Part shown: positions 47,754 through 56,425 of the stretch, one piece after another
How the letters are laid out: every line of letters starts with the position of its first letter
Position numbering within the stretch: the first letter of the stretch is position 1
Origin: JAKPUX01 sp964436305
GTDB lineage: Bacteria; Zhuqueibacterota; Zhuqueibacteria; Residuimicrobiales; Residuimicrobiaceae
Length of the DNA: 64,000 nt
NCBI GenBank assembly: GCA_964436305.1
Contig: CAYTCI010000008.1
Coordinates: 21,396 to 85,395 of the forward strand
Direction of reading: 5' to 3'
Notes under the pieces: generated by a model
Told to the model about the DNA's origin: nothing
Database searches by the model: none
What the model saw: only the letters and a program-made list of their open reading frames with translations
Made by a program: the position numbers and the translations under genes

Positions 47754-49241
47754 CTATTGGCCGGATCGTGCCGGCAAGATGACGCGAAAGGTGGAACCCT
47801 TGTCGAGTTCGCTCTCGACGGTGATCTGTCCATGATGGTCATCGATGATGCGCCGGCAGATCGCCAGCCCGAGGCCGGTGCCGGAGATCTTGCGCGACAG
47901 GGCATTGCGACCGCGAAAGAACTCGCCGAAGATCTTTTGCAGATCCTCTTTGGACATACCGATGCCGGTATCGCTGACGGCGATCTCGACATGCCCGTCG
48001 CGCTGCCGGCCGGCAACTTTAACCTGACCTTGCGGCGGGGTATATTTGATGGCGTTGCTGACGAGATTGGCGAAAAGCCGTGCCAGGTCGTCGCGGTTGC
48101 CCACCACCTGTGGCAGCCCCTCCACCCCCTCCAGCGTGACGGTCAGGGATTTTCCGGTGGCCTCGTTCTGATAGAATTGCAGGGTCTCCTGCAGGATCGG
48201 GCCGAGGCTGACCGGCTCCATCAGTTTGGCGGCGCCGCGGCGTTCAGCGCGCGACATGTCGAGCAGGTCGTTGATCAGCAGCAGCAGGCTGTCGGCCTTG
48301 TCGCGGGAGCGGGTGATGATCTCCTTTTCCTTATCCGGGTTACCCGCCGTCAGTCCTTCCAGAATGAGGTTGAGGTATCCTGCGATCGCCGCCACCGGCG
48401 ACTTGAGCTCATGGCTGACCAGGCTGACGAAATCGCTCTTGAGCTGCTCGAGCTTTTTATCCTCGGTAATATCGACCAGGACGGTCACCGTGCCCCAGGC
48501 TTCGCCCTTCTCGTCATGCAGGGGGGCGGTATTGGATTGCAGAAAGCGCCCTTCGGAGGCGGCGAACTCGGTACGGGTCATGGTCGCGGTGCGAGCGACC
48601 GTTTCCAGCTCGCCGCCGATGAGCTTTTCCAGTTCGGGATTGCCGAGCAGCCCCTCGACGGTGGCACCGACGACTGTTTCCAGGGGCAGGTTGAGCAGCT
48701 GCTGGGCGGCCGGATTCATCAGGACAATCTGTCCGGCACGGTTGGTGGCGATGAGCCCTTCGCTCATGCAGTTGATCAGGGTCATGGTGCGCGATTTCTC
48801 GTTGGAGAGCTCGAGCAGGTTGCGGTCGCGCTCCTGGCGCAGGGCCTCGGCCTCGAGCAGCAGCCAGCGTTTCTCCAGGCCGCGGCGGATCTTGGTGCGC
48901 AGCTCATCCGGGGAGAAAGGCTTGGGGAGGTAATCGTAGGCCCCCTTGCGCATGGCGTCGACGGCGGTTTCGATGGTGGCGAAGCCGGTGATTATGATGG
49001 TGATGATCTGGTCGTCATGCTCCTGGATCCGCTCCAGCACCTCCAGACCGCCCATCTCGGGCATCATTAGATCGACCAGGACCATATCGTAGGGGCTCTG
49101 CTGGATCATTTCCCAACCGATGCGGCCGTTCTCCGCCAGATCGACCTTGAAATTGGGATTCTGCAGGATGCGCTGGCAGCCGATGCGGATGATCTCCTCG
49201 TCATCCACAACCAGGATGCGGGCGTCACGGCTCTGGATCAT
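47754..49241 (-). CDS. receiver-PAS-histidine kinase protein
   Basis: A 495-residue cytoplasmic signalling protein. Receiver domain about 8-125 ('ILVVDDEEIIR', phospho-acceptor Asp in 'MVLVDLMMPEMGG', and 'YLPKPFSPDEL'). A coiled region and PAS domain follow, about 145-270 ('INCMSEGLIATNRAGQIVLMNPAAQQLL'). The kinase core comes next: H-box 'FVSLVSHELKSPVAAIAGYLN', N-box 'LFANLVSNAIKYTPP', G1 'VSDTGIGM' and G2 'GTGLGLAICRRI'. The N-terminal receiver suggests that it is itself controlled by another kinase, possibly the hydrogenase-like kinase of the same array. It overlaps the preceding response-regulator gene by 17 bases. Confidence 0.93.
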   Translation of the reverse strand: MIQSRDARILVVDDEEIIRIGCQRILQNPNFKVDLAENGRIGWEMIQQSPYDMVLVDLMMPEMGGLEVLERIQEHDDQIITIIITGFATIETAVDAMRKGAYDYLPKPFSPDELRTKIRRGLEKRWLLLEAEALRQERDRNLLELSNEKSRTMTLINCMSEGLIATNRAGQIVLMNPAAQQLLNLPLETVVGATVEGLLGNPELEKLIGGELETVARTATMTRTEFAASEGRFLQSNTAPLHDEKGEAWGTVTVLVDITEDKKLEQLKSDFVSLVSHELKSPVAAIAGYLNLILEGLTAGNPDKEKEIITRSRDKADSLLLLINDLLDMSRAERRGAAKLMEPVSLGPILQETLQFYQNEATGKSLTVTLEGVEGLPQVVGNRDDLARLFANLVSNAIKYTPPQGQVKVAGRQRDGHVEIAVSDTGIGMSKEDLQKIFGEFFRGRNALSRKISGTGLGLAICRRIIDDHHGQITVESELDKGSTFRVILPARSGQ

Positions 49242-49641
49242 GCGCAGCGCCTTTCGCGGTCAGTTTGTGGATGCGCGCCACCAGATCGGCGGGTTTGAGG
49301 GGCTTGGCGGCGAAATCATCGACCTTCATCCACTCCTGGTCCTCGCTGAACTGGAAGCTGAAGCCGGTTTTCTCCTCGGCCGAGGTCAGCATCAGGATCG
49401 GCAGCCGGCGCAAGCGTTCATCGCTGCGCACGGCGTACGCGAGGGTAAAGCCCGAATCGCGTTCCTCCATCATCAGGTCAATGACGAGGACGTCATACGC
49501 CGTCTCTTCGAGCTTTTTCAAAGCGAGGGCGACCGAATCGGCCGCATCGACCGTAAAATTGGCCGCCTCGAGGATCATCCGGTTGATCTCGACAAAATCG
49601 GGATCGTCATCGACCAGGAGAATGCGCTTTTTATCTTCCAT
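49225..49641 (-). CDS. single-domain response regulator
   Basis: A 138-residue receiver: 'RILLVDDDPDFVEINRMIL' (acidic pocket), phospho-acceptor Asp in 'DVLVIDLMMEERDSGF' (about 56), conserved Thr/Ser in 'LMLTSAEE' and Lys in 'FAAKPLKPADL'. No output domain is present, so it acts by protein contact or as a phosphate relay. It is similar in build to the neighbouring regulator at 49663, suggesting duplication. It lies 21 bases after that gene and overlaps the next. Confidence 0.93.
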   Translation of the reverse strand: MEDKKRILLVDDDPDFVEINRMILEAANFTVDAADSVALALKKLEETAYDVLVIDLMMEERDSGFTLAYAVRSDERLRRLPILMLTSAEEKTGFSFQFSEDQEWMKVDDFAAKPLKPADLVARIHKLTAKGAAHDPEP

Positions 49642-49662
49642 GCTGAGGGATCCGGATTAGGG

Positions 49663-50106
49663 TTATTTTTTCAAGCCAATACCCTTGTCATCGGCCGGCC
49701 GGGGATGGGCCGGCCGGGCTGTGGCGAGCAAGGCCTTGACACGCGCGAGCAAGACCTCGCGCTTGATCGGCTTTTCGACGAAGTCATCCACCGGCAGAAA
49801 CTCGCCATCCTCGGTCGAGAAGCGGAAATCGCTGTGCTGATGGATGGCGGTGATCATGATGATGGGGATGTGCTCGGTGGCGGGGTCGCGCCGCACCCGG
49901 TAGGCAAAATGGAAGCCCTCGGTGCCAGTGGGCATCATCACATCGAGGCAGATCAGGTCCGGCTGCCAGCTCCTGATCTTCTCCCAGGCGCTCTCCGGAT
50001 CGCGCGCCTCTTCGACCGTATAGCCATCGCTCTCGAGGATGGTCCGGTTGATCAAATTGAAATCGGGGTCATCATCGACCAGCAATACTTTTCCCGCTTC
50101 CGCCAT
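49663..50106 (-). CDS. single-domain response regulator
   Basis: A 147-residue receiver with 'KVLLVDDDPDFNLINRTILE', the phospho-acceptor Asp in 'LICLDVMMPTGTEGF' (about 57), 'IIMITAIHQ' and 'DFVEKPIKREVLL'. There is no DNA-binding output domain. The ATG follows AAGGAGAGAG, and the gene begins 22 bases past the stop of the sensory hydrogenase-like kinase, which is the likely phosphate donor. Confidence 0.93.
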   Translation of the reverse strand: MAEAGKVLLVDDDPDFNLINRTILESDGYTVEEARDPESAWEKIRSWQPDLICLDVMMPTGTEGFHFAYRVRRDPATEHIPIIMITAIHQHSDFRFSTEDGEFLPVDDFVEKPIKREVLLARVKALLATARPAHPRPADDKGIGLKK

Positions 50107-50128
50107 GGCGGCTCTCTCCTTACAGGTT

Positions 50129-52177
50129 TCAGGATTGCGTTATCTCGGCCAGTTCCGCGTCCGCCAGCACCATCTCCGCCCCCTCTGGCAGGACCAGCGT
50201 GAATTCACTGCCCTCCCCCGGGGTGCTCTGGACCAGAATATCCCCCTTGTGGCGCTGCATGATGCCATAGGCGATCGAGAGTCCGAGTCCGGTGCCGACA
50301 CCGCGCGGCTTGGTGGTGAAGAAGGGCTCGAAGATTTTTTCCCGCACCTGAGGCGTCATGCCGGTGCCGGTGTCGCGAATATGCAGCAGCACCTGTTTCT
50401 TCGCCGAATCATGCAGGGTGCGGATGGTCAGGGTGCCGCGATCCTTCATCGCCTCGACGGCGTTGAGGATGATATTGAGCAGCACCTGCTGGATCTGGCC
50501 GACGTCGACGAAGACCTTGGGCAGTCCAGGATCAAGTTCCTTTTCGACCCGGATGTTGTGAAAGATCGCTTGCTGGGTCACCAGCGCGAGGGTGCTGCCA
50601 AGGATCTGATTGAGGTCGACGATGGCCGCCTCGATGCGGGTCTGGCGCGAAAAATCGAGGAGGCCGCGGACGATCTTTTTGCAGCGCTCCGTTTCGGCGC
50701 GGATCAGCTCAAGGTCCTGCGTCTCCTGGGCATCCCGGGCGCTCTTCTCGAGCAGCAAGCTCGTATAGATGAGGATGCCGCCGAGGGGGTTGTTGAGCTC
50801 GTGCGCCACGCCGGCGGCGAGCTGGCCGACCGAGGCCATCTTTTCGGACTGGAGCAGCTGGGCCTGGGTCTTGCGCAGGGTCTCGAGCGAATACTTAAGC
50901 TCCACATTGGAGGCGGTCAGCTCGCCCTCGGTCTTTTGCAGCTGGTCGATCAGATAGGGCAGGCACATCCCCGCCTCGGCGATGCCCTGGTAGACGGCGA
51001 TGGCCTTTTCCCGGCAGGTCGGATAGCCGCAGGCTCCGCAGTTGAGCTCATCTTCCGGCGTGAGCTTGCCGGTGATCGCCAGAATCTCGGCCAGTTCCTC
51101 CTCCGAGGGCAGGGGCAGCGAGATCTCCTCCCAGGTGAACTCGCGGCCGAGGTCGACGGGCTTGATCCGCCTGATCCAGTGCTCACGTTTCTGAAAGGCT
51201 TCGTTCGCCTCCGAGTGATGGAGGAAATGGACCACCCGGTCCTTGCGGATAAAGACCGAGAGTTCGTTGTCCATTTGCGGGCCGTTGATGCAGCCTTCGC
51301 AGAAGAGCAGGTCGAGAAACTGCGCCTCGATATTCCCCTCGGCAACCTTGCGGATCGCCTCGAGCACACGATCGCGCCCTTCGGTGACGATGACCTTGTT
51401 TTGCAGGGTGCCGCCGGGGATGCCGGCCGTATCCAGCAGGCCACCGGAGATGGCAAAGGCGCGGCCAATGCCCGCCTCCGGCCCATCGAGGGGGCTCTCC
51501 GGCAGTTTGCTGAGCACGATTTGCTCATCGCGGAAGAGCGCTGCCAGTTCCTGAAAAGTGAGGACCTCCTCGATGACGCCGCCGGTCTTGGGGTCCTCCA
51601 TCTCGCGCTTTTTGGCGATGCAGGGGCCTATAAAAACAATACGGGCCTCGGGATGCCACTGGCTGCGGATGAGCCGCGCCAGGGCGATCATCGGGGAAAC
51701 CACCGGCGCCAGGATCAGCAGAAGTTCGGGATAGTACTTTTCGATAAAATTGACGACCGCAGGGCAGGGCGAGGTGATGATGATCGGCATGATACCGGTT
51801 TCCCGGAGGCGGGCATACTCGGCACCGACCAGATCCGCCCCCAGCGCCACCTCATAAACCCTTGAAAAGCCAAGCTGGCGCAAACCCGCTACCACCTGTA
51901 AGGGCCGCCCGTTGGTGAAAGCGGCGGGAAAGGAGGGCGCCAGCAGGGCAATCGTCTCGCGGCCGCTCGCCAGCAGCTCGCGGGTGTGCGCCACCCCGTC
52001 GCGGATGCGCTTGGCCCCCTGCGGACAGACCCGCACACAGTAGCCGCAGGTGATACAGCGTTCCGCCATCACCTTGGCCTGGCCATTCTCGACACGGATG
52101 GCCTTGGCCGGACAGCGGCGGACGCACAAATAGCAGCGCTTGCAGCGGTTCTCTATGGTGGTGACGATGGGATCCAT
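50129..52177 (-). CDS. sensory [FeFe]-hydrogenase-like protein fused to histidine kinase
   Basis: A 682-residue soluble protein with a clear domain series. Ferredoxin domain with two clusters (CKRCYLCVRRCP at 12-23, CITCGYCVRVCP at 41-52). H-cluster domain with modified motifs: L1 'TSPCPAV' (canonical TSCCPxW, ligand Cys138 kept, proton-relay Cys replaced by Pro), L2 'GPCIAKK' (Cys186), L3 'FCEGCINGP' (Cys293, Cys296). A 4-Cys Fe-S domain (Cys380, 383, 388, 405) is followed by a coiled coil (about 411-445). The kinase core has His459 in 'VAHELNNPLGG', an N-box 'ILNAVEAM' and 'GTGLGLSIAYGIM'. This resembles HsfB-type sensory hydrogenases thought to report H2 or redox state. Two response regulators follow it. 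Confidence 0.92.
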   Translation of the reverse strand: MDPIVTTIENRCKRCYLCVRRCPAKAIRVENGQAKVMAERCITCGYCVRVCPQGAKRIRDGVAHTRELLASGRETIALLAPSFPAAFTNGRPLQVVAGLRQLGFSRVYEVALGADLVGAEYARLRETGIMPIIITSPCPAVVNFIEKYYPELLLILAPVVSPMIALARLIRSQWHPEARIVFIGPCIAKKREMEDPKTGGVIEEVLTFQELAALFRDEQIVLSKLPESPLDGPEAGIGRAFAISGGLLDTAGIPGGTLQNKVIVTEGRDRVLEAIRKVAEGNIEAQFLDLLFCEGCINGPQMDNELSVFIRKDRVVHFLHHSEANEAFQKREHWIRRIKPVDLGREFTWEEISLPLPSEEELAEILAITGKLTPEDELNCGACGYPTCREKAIAVYQGIAEAGMCLPYLIDQLQKTEGELTASNVELKYSLETLRKTQAQLLQSEKMASVGQLAAGVAHELNNPLGGILIYTSLLLEKSARDAQETQDLELIRAETERCKKIVRGLLDFSRQTRIEAAIVDLNQILGSTLALVTQQAIFHNIRVEKELDPGLPKVFVDVGQIQQVLLNIILNAVEAMKDRGTLTIRTLHDSAKKQVLLHIRDTGTGMTPQVREKIFEPFFTTKPRGVGTGLGLSIAYGIMQRHKGDILVQSTPGEGSEFTLVLPEGAEMVLADAELAEITQS

Positions 52178-52305
52178 CGCTTACCCATGGTTGCGGTGCC
52201 GGAACCTCTTCCTGGCTTCACCCTTTTTCAGGCCGGGCATGCCAAGGGCCCGCCAGTCGCGAGTCTCTGCTGCTAAAATAACGAAAAAGAACAAGGAACG
52301 CAACC

Positions 52306-52806
52306 CTATTTGCGCAGGTCCAGCATCGGCGGATTGAAATCCGCCGAATCGGGCAGATCGCTGCTCACCTTTTTCCCCACCTTTTTGGGCGCCAGCCCCA
52401 AAGCCACCGCGACGCCATAGAGGATCGCCTCCGGGCGCGGCGGGCAGCCCGAGACATAGAACTGGACCGGGATCACCTTGTCCACCCCGCCGTACATGTT
52501 ATAACTGTCGTAAAAGACATCCCCGCCGCAGGCGCAGGAGCCGATGGCGAAGACCAGCTTGGGGGCCGGGGTGGCCTCATAGAGCCGTTCCAGAGCGGGG
52601 GCGATCTGGCGCGAGACCCCGCCGGTAACCAGCAGGACGTCGGCGTGACGCGGCGAGCCGACCAGCTTGATGCCGAAACGCTCGGCATCATAATAGGGCG
52701 TGAGGACGTTGATGATCTCGATATCGCAGCCATTACACGCGGCACAATTGGTGTGGTAGACCCACAGCGCCTTGGGGAAAGCCTTGGCGGCCAGTTTTTT
52801 CAGCAT
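52306..52806 (-). CDS. hyfI: group 4 [NiFe]-hydrogenase small subunit (HyfI/NuoB-like)
   Basis: A 166-residue electron-transfer subunit. Cysteines for a proximal [4Fe-4S] cluster are in 'TNCAACNGCDIEI' (about residues 19-31), 'GSCACGGDVFYDSYN' (about 93-107) and 'VSGCPPRPEAIL' (about 122-133). This is the minimal NuoB-type form with a single cluster, shorter than the 250-residue E. coli HyfI. It passes electrons between the large subunit and the ferredoxin-like subunit. The last structural gene of the hydrogenase set; the sensory kinase gene follows after 128 bases. Confidence 0.93.
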   Translation of the reverse strand: MLKKLAAKAFPKALWVYHTNCAACNGCDIEIINVLTPYYDAERFGIKLVGSPRHADVLLVTGGVSRQIAPALERLYEATPAPKLVFAIGSCACGGDVFYDSYNMYGGVDKVIPVQFYVSGCPPRPEAILYGVAVALGLAPKKVGKKVSSDLPDSADFNPPMLDLRK

Positions 52807-52822
52807 CGACGCAACTCCCGTT

Positions 52823-54328
52823 TCAATTCGTCCAGACCGCCAGCACCGCGCGGGTGGCGCTGTCCAGCAGTGGATAAAGCAGGTTCGGAAAGAGGCCGAT
52901 CAGCAGCGACAAACCCGCCAGCACCGCCATGCTGACATACATCAGGAAGGGCACTTCGCGCACTTCCGGGCCGCCGGCCTCTGCCGGCAGGGCGGCGGGC
53001 GCCCAAAAGACCTTGTAGGCGGCGCGTACCAGGCAAGCCAGGGTGAGCAAACCGGTGAGAATCGCGATGACCAGCGCCCACCAGATTCGGGCCTCGCCCA
53101 GGGCGATGAACAGCGTGAACTTGCTGAGAAAGGCGTTGAGCGGCGGCAGACCGCCCAGCGCCAGGGCGCCCAGAATGAAACAGAACGAGGTGACCGGCAT
53201 CGACTTCGCCAGCCCGCCCAGCTGCGAAATGCGCCGCACACCACCGGTCGCGTACATCACCGCTCCGGTGCTCATGAAGAGCAGGGCCTTGATCAGGGTA
53301 TGATTGACCAGATGGAAAAGCCCGCCATAGACGCCAAGATAACTGCCCAATCCCAGCCCCAGGAAAACATAACTGATCTGGCTGACGCTGGAGAAAGCGA
53401 GCATGCGTTTGAGATCGTCCTGCACCAGTGCCATGATGATGCCGATGAGCATGCTGGCGGAGGCCAGCAGGGCGATGAAGAGGGCAATCCCGTGCCAGGC
53501 GGGGGCAAAGATCGTGACGGTGCGGGCGAGGGCATAGGCGCCCAGTTTGATAATCAGGCCGGAGAGCAGCGCGCTGACCGGCGAGGGCGCCTCGGAGTGG
53601 GCGTCCGGCAGCCAGGCATGAAAGGGCACCAGGCCCGCCTTGGTGGCGAAGCCCACCGTCATAAAGGCCACCCCGAGCAGCGCTGCCTTGCGCGGGATCA
53701 GCCGCGCCACCTCGCCCATATGGTTCAGCAGCAGGGCCTTGCTGCCCAGCAGGGGATGCGCAGCCGCGAAAATCAGGACCATGCCGAGCAGTGAGAAGGT
53801 CATACCGACCATCACCAGCAACACGTACTTGTAACCGGCCTCAAGGGAGGCCTTTTTGCGGTAAAAAGCGACCAGCAGGGCGGTTGCGAGGGTCGAGGCC
53901 TCCATGCCGACATAGAGGAGGATGAGGTGGTTGGTGGTGACGGTCCAGTTCATCGCCCCCGCGAAGATGAGGATCAGGGCATAATAGAGGCGCAGCCGCT
54001 GCGGGCTGGTGAGACCGTGCTCCTCCTCCTTTTGCATGTAGCGCACCGACTGGATCAGCACCAGCAAGACGATCCCGTTGATGAGCAGGGCCAACAGGGC
54101 GCCGAGCGCATCCACCCGCAGTCCGCTACCCGCCATCTCCAGCACAAGGCCGCCGAATACGGATCCGCTTTGCACGATCGCGGCCGCCAGCTGCACCCCC
54201 ATCACAGCGATGGCGATGCCCTCGCGCGCGAGCCGGCGTCGCTCGTGACCGAAGAGCTGAATCAGAATGGCGCCCAAAAACGGCCAGAGGATCAGAAACA
54301 GGGGTAGCAGGGATTCAGACTTGGCCAT
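52823..54328 (-). CDS. hyfF: hydrogenase membrane subunit, NuoN/HyfF-like antiporter-type
   Basis: A 501-residue protein with about 14 hydrophobic segments. Conserved features of the Mrp/NuoL-M-N family: 'VGMEASTLATALLVAFYRK' (TM5 Glu), 'GFATKAGLVPFHAWLPDAHSEAPSPVSALLSG' (TM7 Lys and proline region), 'LVQDDLKRMLAFSSVSQISY' (TM8) and 'LVNHTLIKALLFM' (TM10-12 His/Lys). Expected role: ion translocation coupled to hydrogen turnover. The ATG at 54328 follows GAGGTG. It lies ten bases after HyfE and 16 before HyfI. One of three such subunits in the array. Confidence 0.92.
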   Translation of the reverse strand: MAKSESLLPLFLILWPFLGAILIQLFGHERRRLAREGIAIAVMGVQLAAAIVQSGSVFGGLVLEMAGSGLRVDALGALLALLINGIVLLVLIQSVRYMQKEEEHGLTSPQRLRLYYALILIFAGAMNWTVTTNHLILLYVGMEASTLATALLVAFYRKKASLEAGYKYVLLVMVGMTFSLLGMVLIFAAAHPLLGSKALLLNHMGEVARLIPRKAALLGVAFMTVGFATKAGLVPFHAWLPDAHSEAPSPVSALLSGLIIKLGAYALARTVTIFAPAWHGIALFIALLASASMLIGIIMALVQDDLKRMLAFSSVSQISYVFLGLGLGSYLGVYGGLFHLVNHTLIKALLFMSTGAVMYATGGVRRISQLGGLAKSMPVTSFCFILGALALGGLPPLNAFLSKFTLFIALGEARIWWALVIAILTGLLTLACLVRAAYKVFWAPAALPAEAGGPEVREVPFLMYVSMAVLAGLSLLIGLFPNLLYPLLDSATRAVLAVWTN

Positions 54329-54338
54329 GATCACCTCA

Positions 54339-55007
54339 TTATCGCTTGAGCTCGGAGAGCCGAGCCGAATCGGTCGAACCGAACAGTCTGTAGATATCGG
54401 CACTGAGGTAGAGCAGGATAAAGATTGCCGCCACCACGTTGGTGAGGATTCCAATCATCGTGGTCTCTTTGAGCTGCGGCGCCAGGGCGAGCAGGATGAG
54501 GTGGACGGCGTTTTCCAGCAGTCCAAGGCCGATGACGGTCTTGATCACATCGCGGCGTGTGAGCAGGGTCCAGAGGCCGAGGCAGAAAACAACACAGGCG
54601 CCGGCCAGCACACTGCGCACCTGACCCTCCAGGACGGCCGGGACCGGTGCCATGATGAAGATGGTGCGATAAAAGATCCGGTAAAGGGCGACCATCATCA
54701 ATCCGAGCAGGATCACGGAGAGGGCGAAACCCAGAATGGGCTTGTATTCGATTTGCGGTACGCGTTTGATATAGTGTAGCAGCAGCCAGGGGATGATGAC
54801 CCCCTTCGTGAGCAGACAGGTTGCGGCCCAGAGATAGAGGCTGGTGTTCGCCGTCAGCCACGCGCAGGCGACCAGGATCAGGCAGAGCAGCAGCGACTGG
54901 ATCCAGTACGCCCAGGCCGCGAGGCGCAGCTTGCGGATCTCCACCGCCGCGACCGAGGCCATGAGGATAGCCATGGTCAGGGTGACCAGGGTCTGGCCGG
55001 TGATCAT
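54339..55007 (-). CDS. hyfE: hydrogenase membrane subunit, HyfE-like (NuoK-related)
   Basis: A 222-residue membrane protein with seven or so hydrophobic segments. The C-terminal third, 'TVIGLGLLENAVHLILLALAPQLKETTMIGILTNVVAAIFILLYL', carries the NuoK-like Glu in a membrane helix. The N-terminal part is the extension typical of HyfE. Its start overlaps the ferredoxin-subunit stop (ATGA). It is expected to be part of the membrane arm's proton pathway. Confidence 0.9.
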   Translation of the reverse strand: MITGQTLVTLTMAILMASVAAVEIRKLRLAAWAYWIQSLLLCLILVACAWLTANTSLYLWAATCLLTKGVIIPWLLLHYIKRVPQIEYKPILGFALSVILLGLMMVALYRIFYRTIFIMAPVPAVLEGQVRSVLAGACVVFCLGLWTLLTRRDVIKTVIGLGLLENAVHLILLALAPQLKETTMIGILTNVVAAIFILLYLSADIYRLFGSTDSARLSELKR

Positions 55008-55495
55008 GAGGCCTCCTTCCGCCCCGGCGCGCCATGCGGCATCGAGGTGCCGGTATAGTTGCGTCCGTGGCGCATCCGCCGCGTCGGAATGCGGTCGATG
55101 GCATTCTCGGTCTCGAAACAGCGGCCGCAGCGTTTGCAGGTGAGCATGTAGAGCTGCTGCTCGATGTAGAGATCGGTCTTGTCATCGGTGGCCGATTCAA
55201 AGAGCGGCGTCATGGTGATCGCCCCCTCCGGGCAGACCTCCGCGCAGCGGCCGCAATAGGTGCAGCGGTCGAGGATGAACTCCATCCGGGTCTGATCGCC
55301 CTCGTCGTGGCAGCGGATCAGGCGCGAAGGGCAGACATTGGCACAGCCGCCGCAGCCGATGCACTTGCTGGCATCGACATCGATCTTGCCGCGAAATCCC
55401 TCGCCGATCTCCGCCCCCGGACCAAAGGGATAGGGCAGCGTCACGCGGAGATTGCCGAAACAGATCCGGGCTTCTCTGATTTTGGATTTGAACAT
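55004..55495 (-). CDS. hyfH: hydrogenase 2[4Fe-4S] ferredoxin subunit (HyfH/NuoI-like)
   Basis: A 163-residue protein. 'RVTLPYPFGPGAEIGEGFRGKI' is the typical HycF/HyfH N-terminus. Cluster motifs: CIGCGGCANVCP (about 45-56) and CTYCGRCAEVCP (about 78-89). A third incomplete Cys group, CKRCGRC (about 119-125), could bind zinc or a further centre. It relays electrons between the small subunit and the soluble electron-accepting module. Gap to the HyfC gene is 27 bases; overlap with HyfE is four bases. Confidence 0.93.
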   Translation of the reverse strand: MFKSKIREARICFGNLRVTLPYPFGPGAEIGEGFRGKIDVDASKCIGCGGCANVCPSRLIRCHDEGDQTRMEFILDRCTYCGRCAEVCPEGAITMTPLFESATDDKTDLYIEQQLYMLTCKRCGRCFETENAIDRIPTRRMRHGRNYTGTSMPHGAPGRKEAS

Positions 55496-55522
55496 AGAGC
55501 CGCTTCGATCCTTGATTTGATC

Positions 55523-56425
55523 TCAGGAGCCAGCCACCGCCAGAGCCAGACCCGCCAGTTCTATGACGATGAGGATGAGAAAGAAACGCACAGCCTGGTC
55601 GATGCGCAGCCGGGGATTGACCACATGGACCACCGCGACAAGGGCCAGCAGGAGTACCATCTTGACCAGGGTCATCAGCAGGTTCAGCGGCGCCGAGGAG
55701 AGGTGCGGCCAGGGCAGAAAGAGCGAGATCAGGATCGCCGCGAAGACGAATTGCTTGGCATAGATCATCCATTTGAAGAGGGCCAGTTTGGGACCGCTCT
55801 GTTCGATGAAGGGGCCCTCCATGATCTCCTGATCCGCCTCAACGATATCGAACGGCAGACGCGCCAGCTGGGCGATGATGGCGATGAAAAGGGTGAGGCC
55901 GGCGAGCACGGTCGACAGGGTCGGCGGATGCGCCGCCTGCCAGGCCATGATGTCACTGAATTGGGTGGAGTGGGCTTTGACCGCCATGCTGATCAGGGCG
56001 ATGAGGATGACCGGCTCCACCGTCAGCAGCATCATCACCTCGCGTGAAGCCCCGATCGAAGCATAGGGGCTGTCCGATGTCAGGCCGCTGACCACCACCA
56101 TCACGGCGGCCAGGGTGATGAGATAGATGAAGACGATGATATCGCCGGCGTTCTGCAGCGGGGGCGGCACACCGATGGGGATGAGCACCGCCGCCGTCAG
56201 AATCGCTGCCAACCCCAGCACGGCACTATAACGGTAAAGAGCGTGCGGCGTGGTAACCAGCTCCTCCTTGCCCAGCAACTTGAGCAGATCCAGATAGGGC
56301 TGATGCAGCGGCGGTCCGATGCGCGAATGGACCACCGCCACCAGTTTGCGCATCACTCCCTCTAACAGGGGAGCGAGCAGCAGCACCAGCAGGAGTTGCG
56401 CACAAGCCAGGAGAAATGGGGTCAT
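55523..56425 (-). CDS. hyfC: hydrogenase membrane subunit, HyfC/NuoH-like
   Basis: A 300-residue protein with about eight hydrophobic segments. NuoH-family features: 'LEGVMRKLVAVVHSRIGPPLHQPYLDLLKLL' (about 22-52), 'GASREVMMLLTVEPVILIAL' (about 124-143) and 'LARLPFDIVEADQEIMEGPFIEQSGPKLALF' (about 187-217), the acidic loop facing the large subunit. It links the hydrophilic arm to the ion-pumping subunits. The ATG at 56425 overlaps the large-subunit stop (ATGA), so its translation probably depends on ribosomes reaching the end of the large subunit, that is, on reading through the internal TGA. Confidence 0.93.
   Translation of the reverse strand: MTPFLLACAQLLLVLLLAPLLEGVMRKLVAVVHSRIGPPLHQPYLDLLKLLGKEELVTTPHALYRYSAVLGLAAILTAAVLIPIGVPPPLQNAGDIIVFIYLITLAAVMVVVSGLTSDSPYASIGASREVMMLLTVEPVILIALISMAVKAHSTQFSDIMAWQAAHPPTLSTVLAGLTLFIAIIAQLARLPFDIVEADQEIMEGPFIEQSGPKLALFKWMIYAKQFVFAAILISLFLPWPHLSSAPLNLLMTLVKMVLLLALVAVVHVVNPRLRIDQAVRFFLILIVIELAGLALAVAGS

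Noticed and set aside
50039..51865. Plus-strand open frame of about 600 codons opposite the sensory hydrogenase kinase
   Set aside because: Antisense shadow of a multi-domain protein with unambiguous ligand and kinase motifs.
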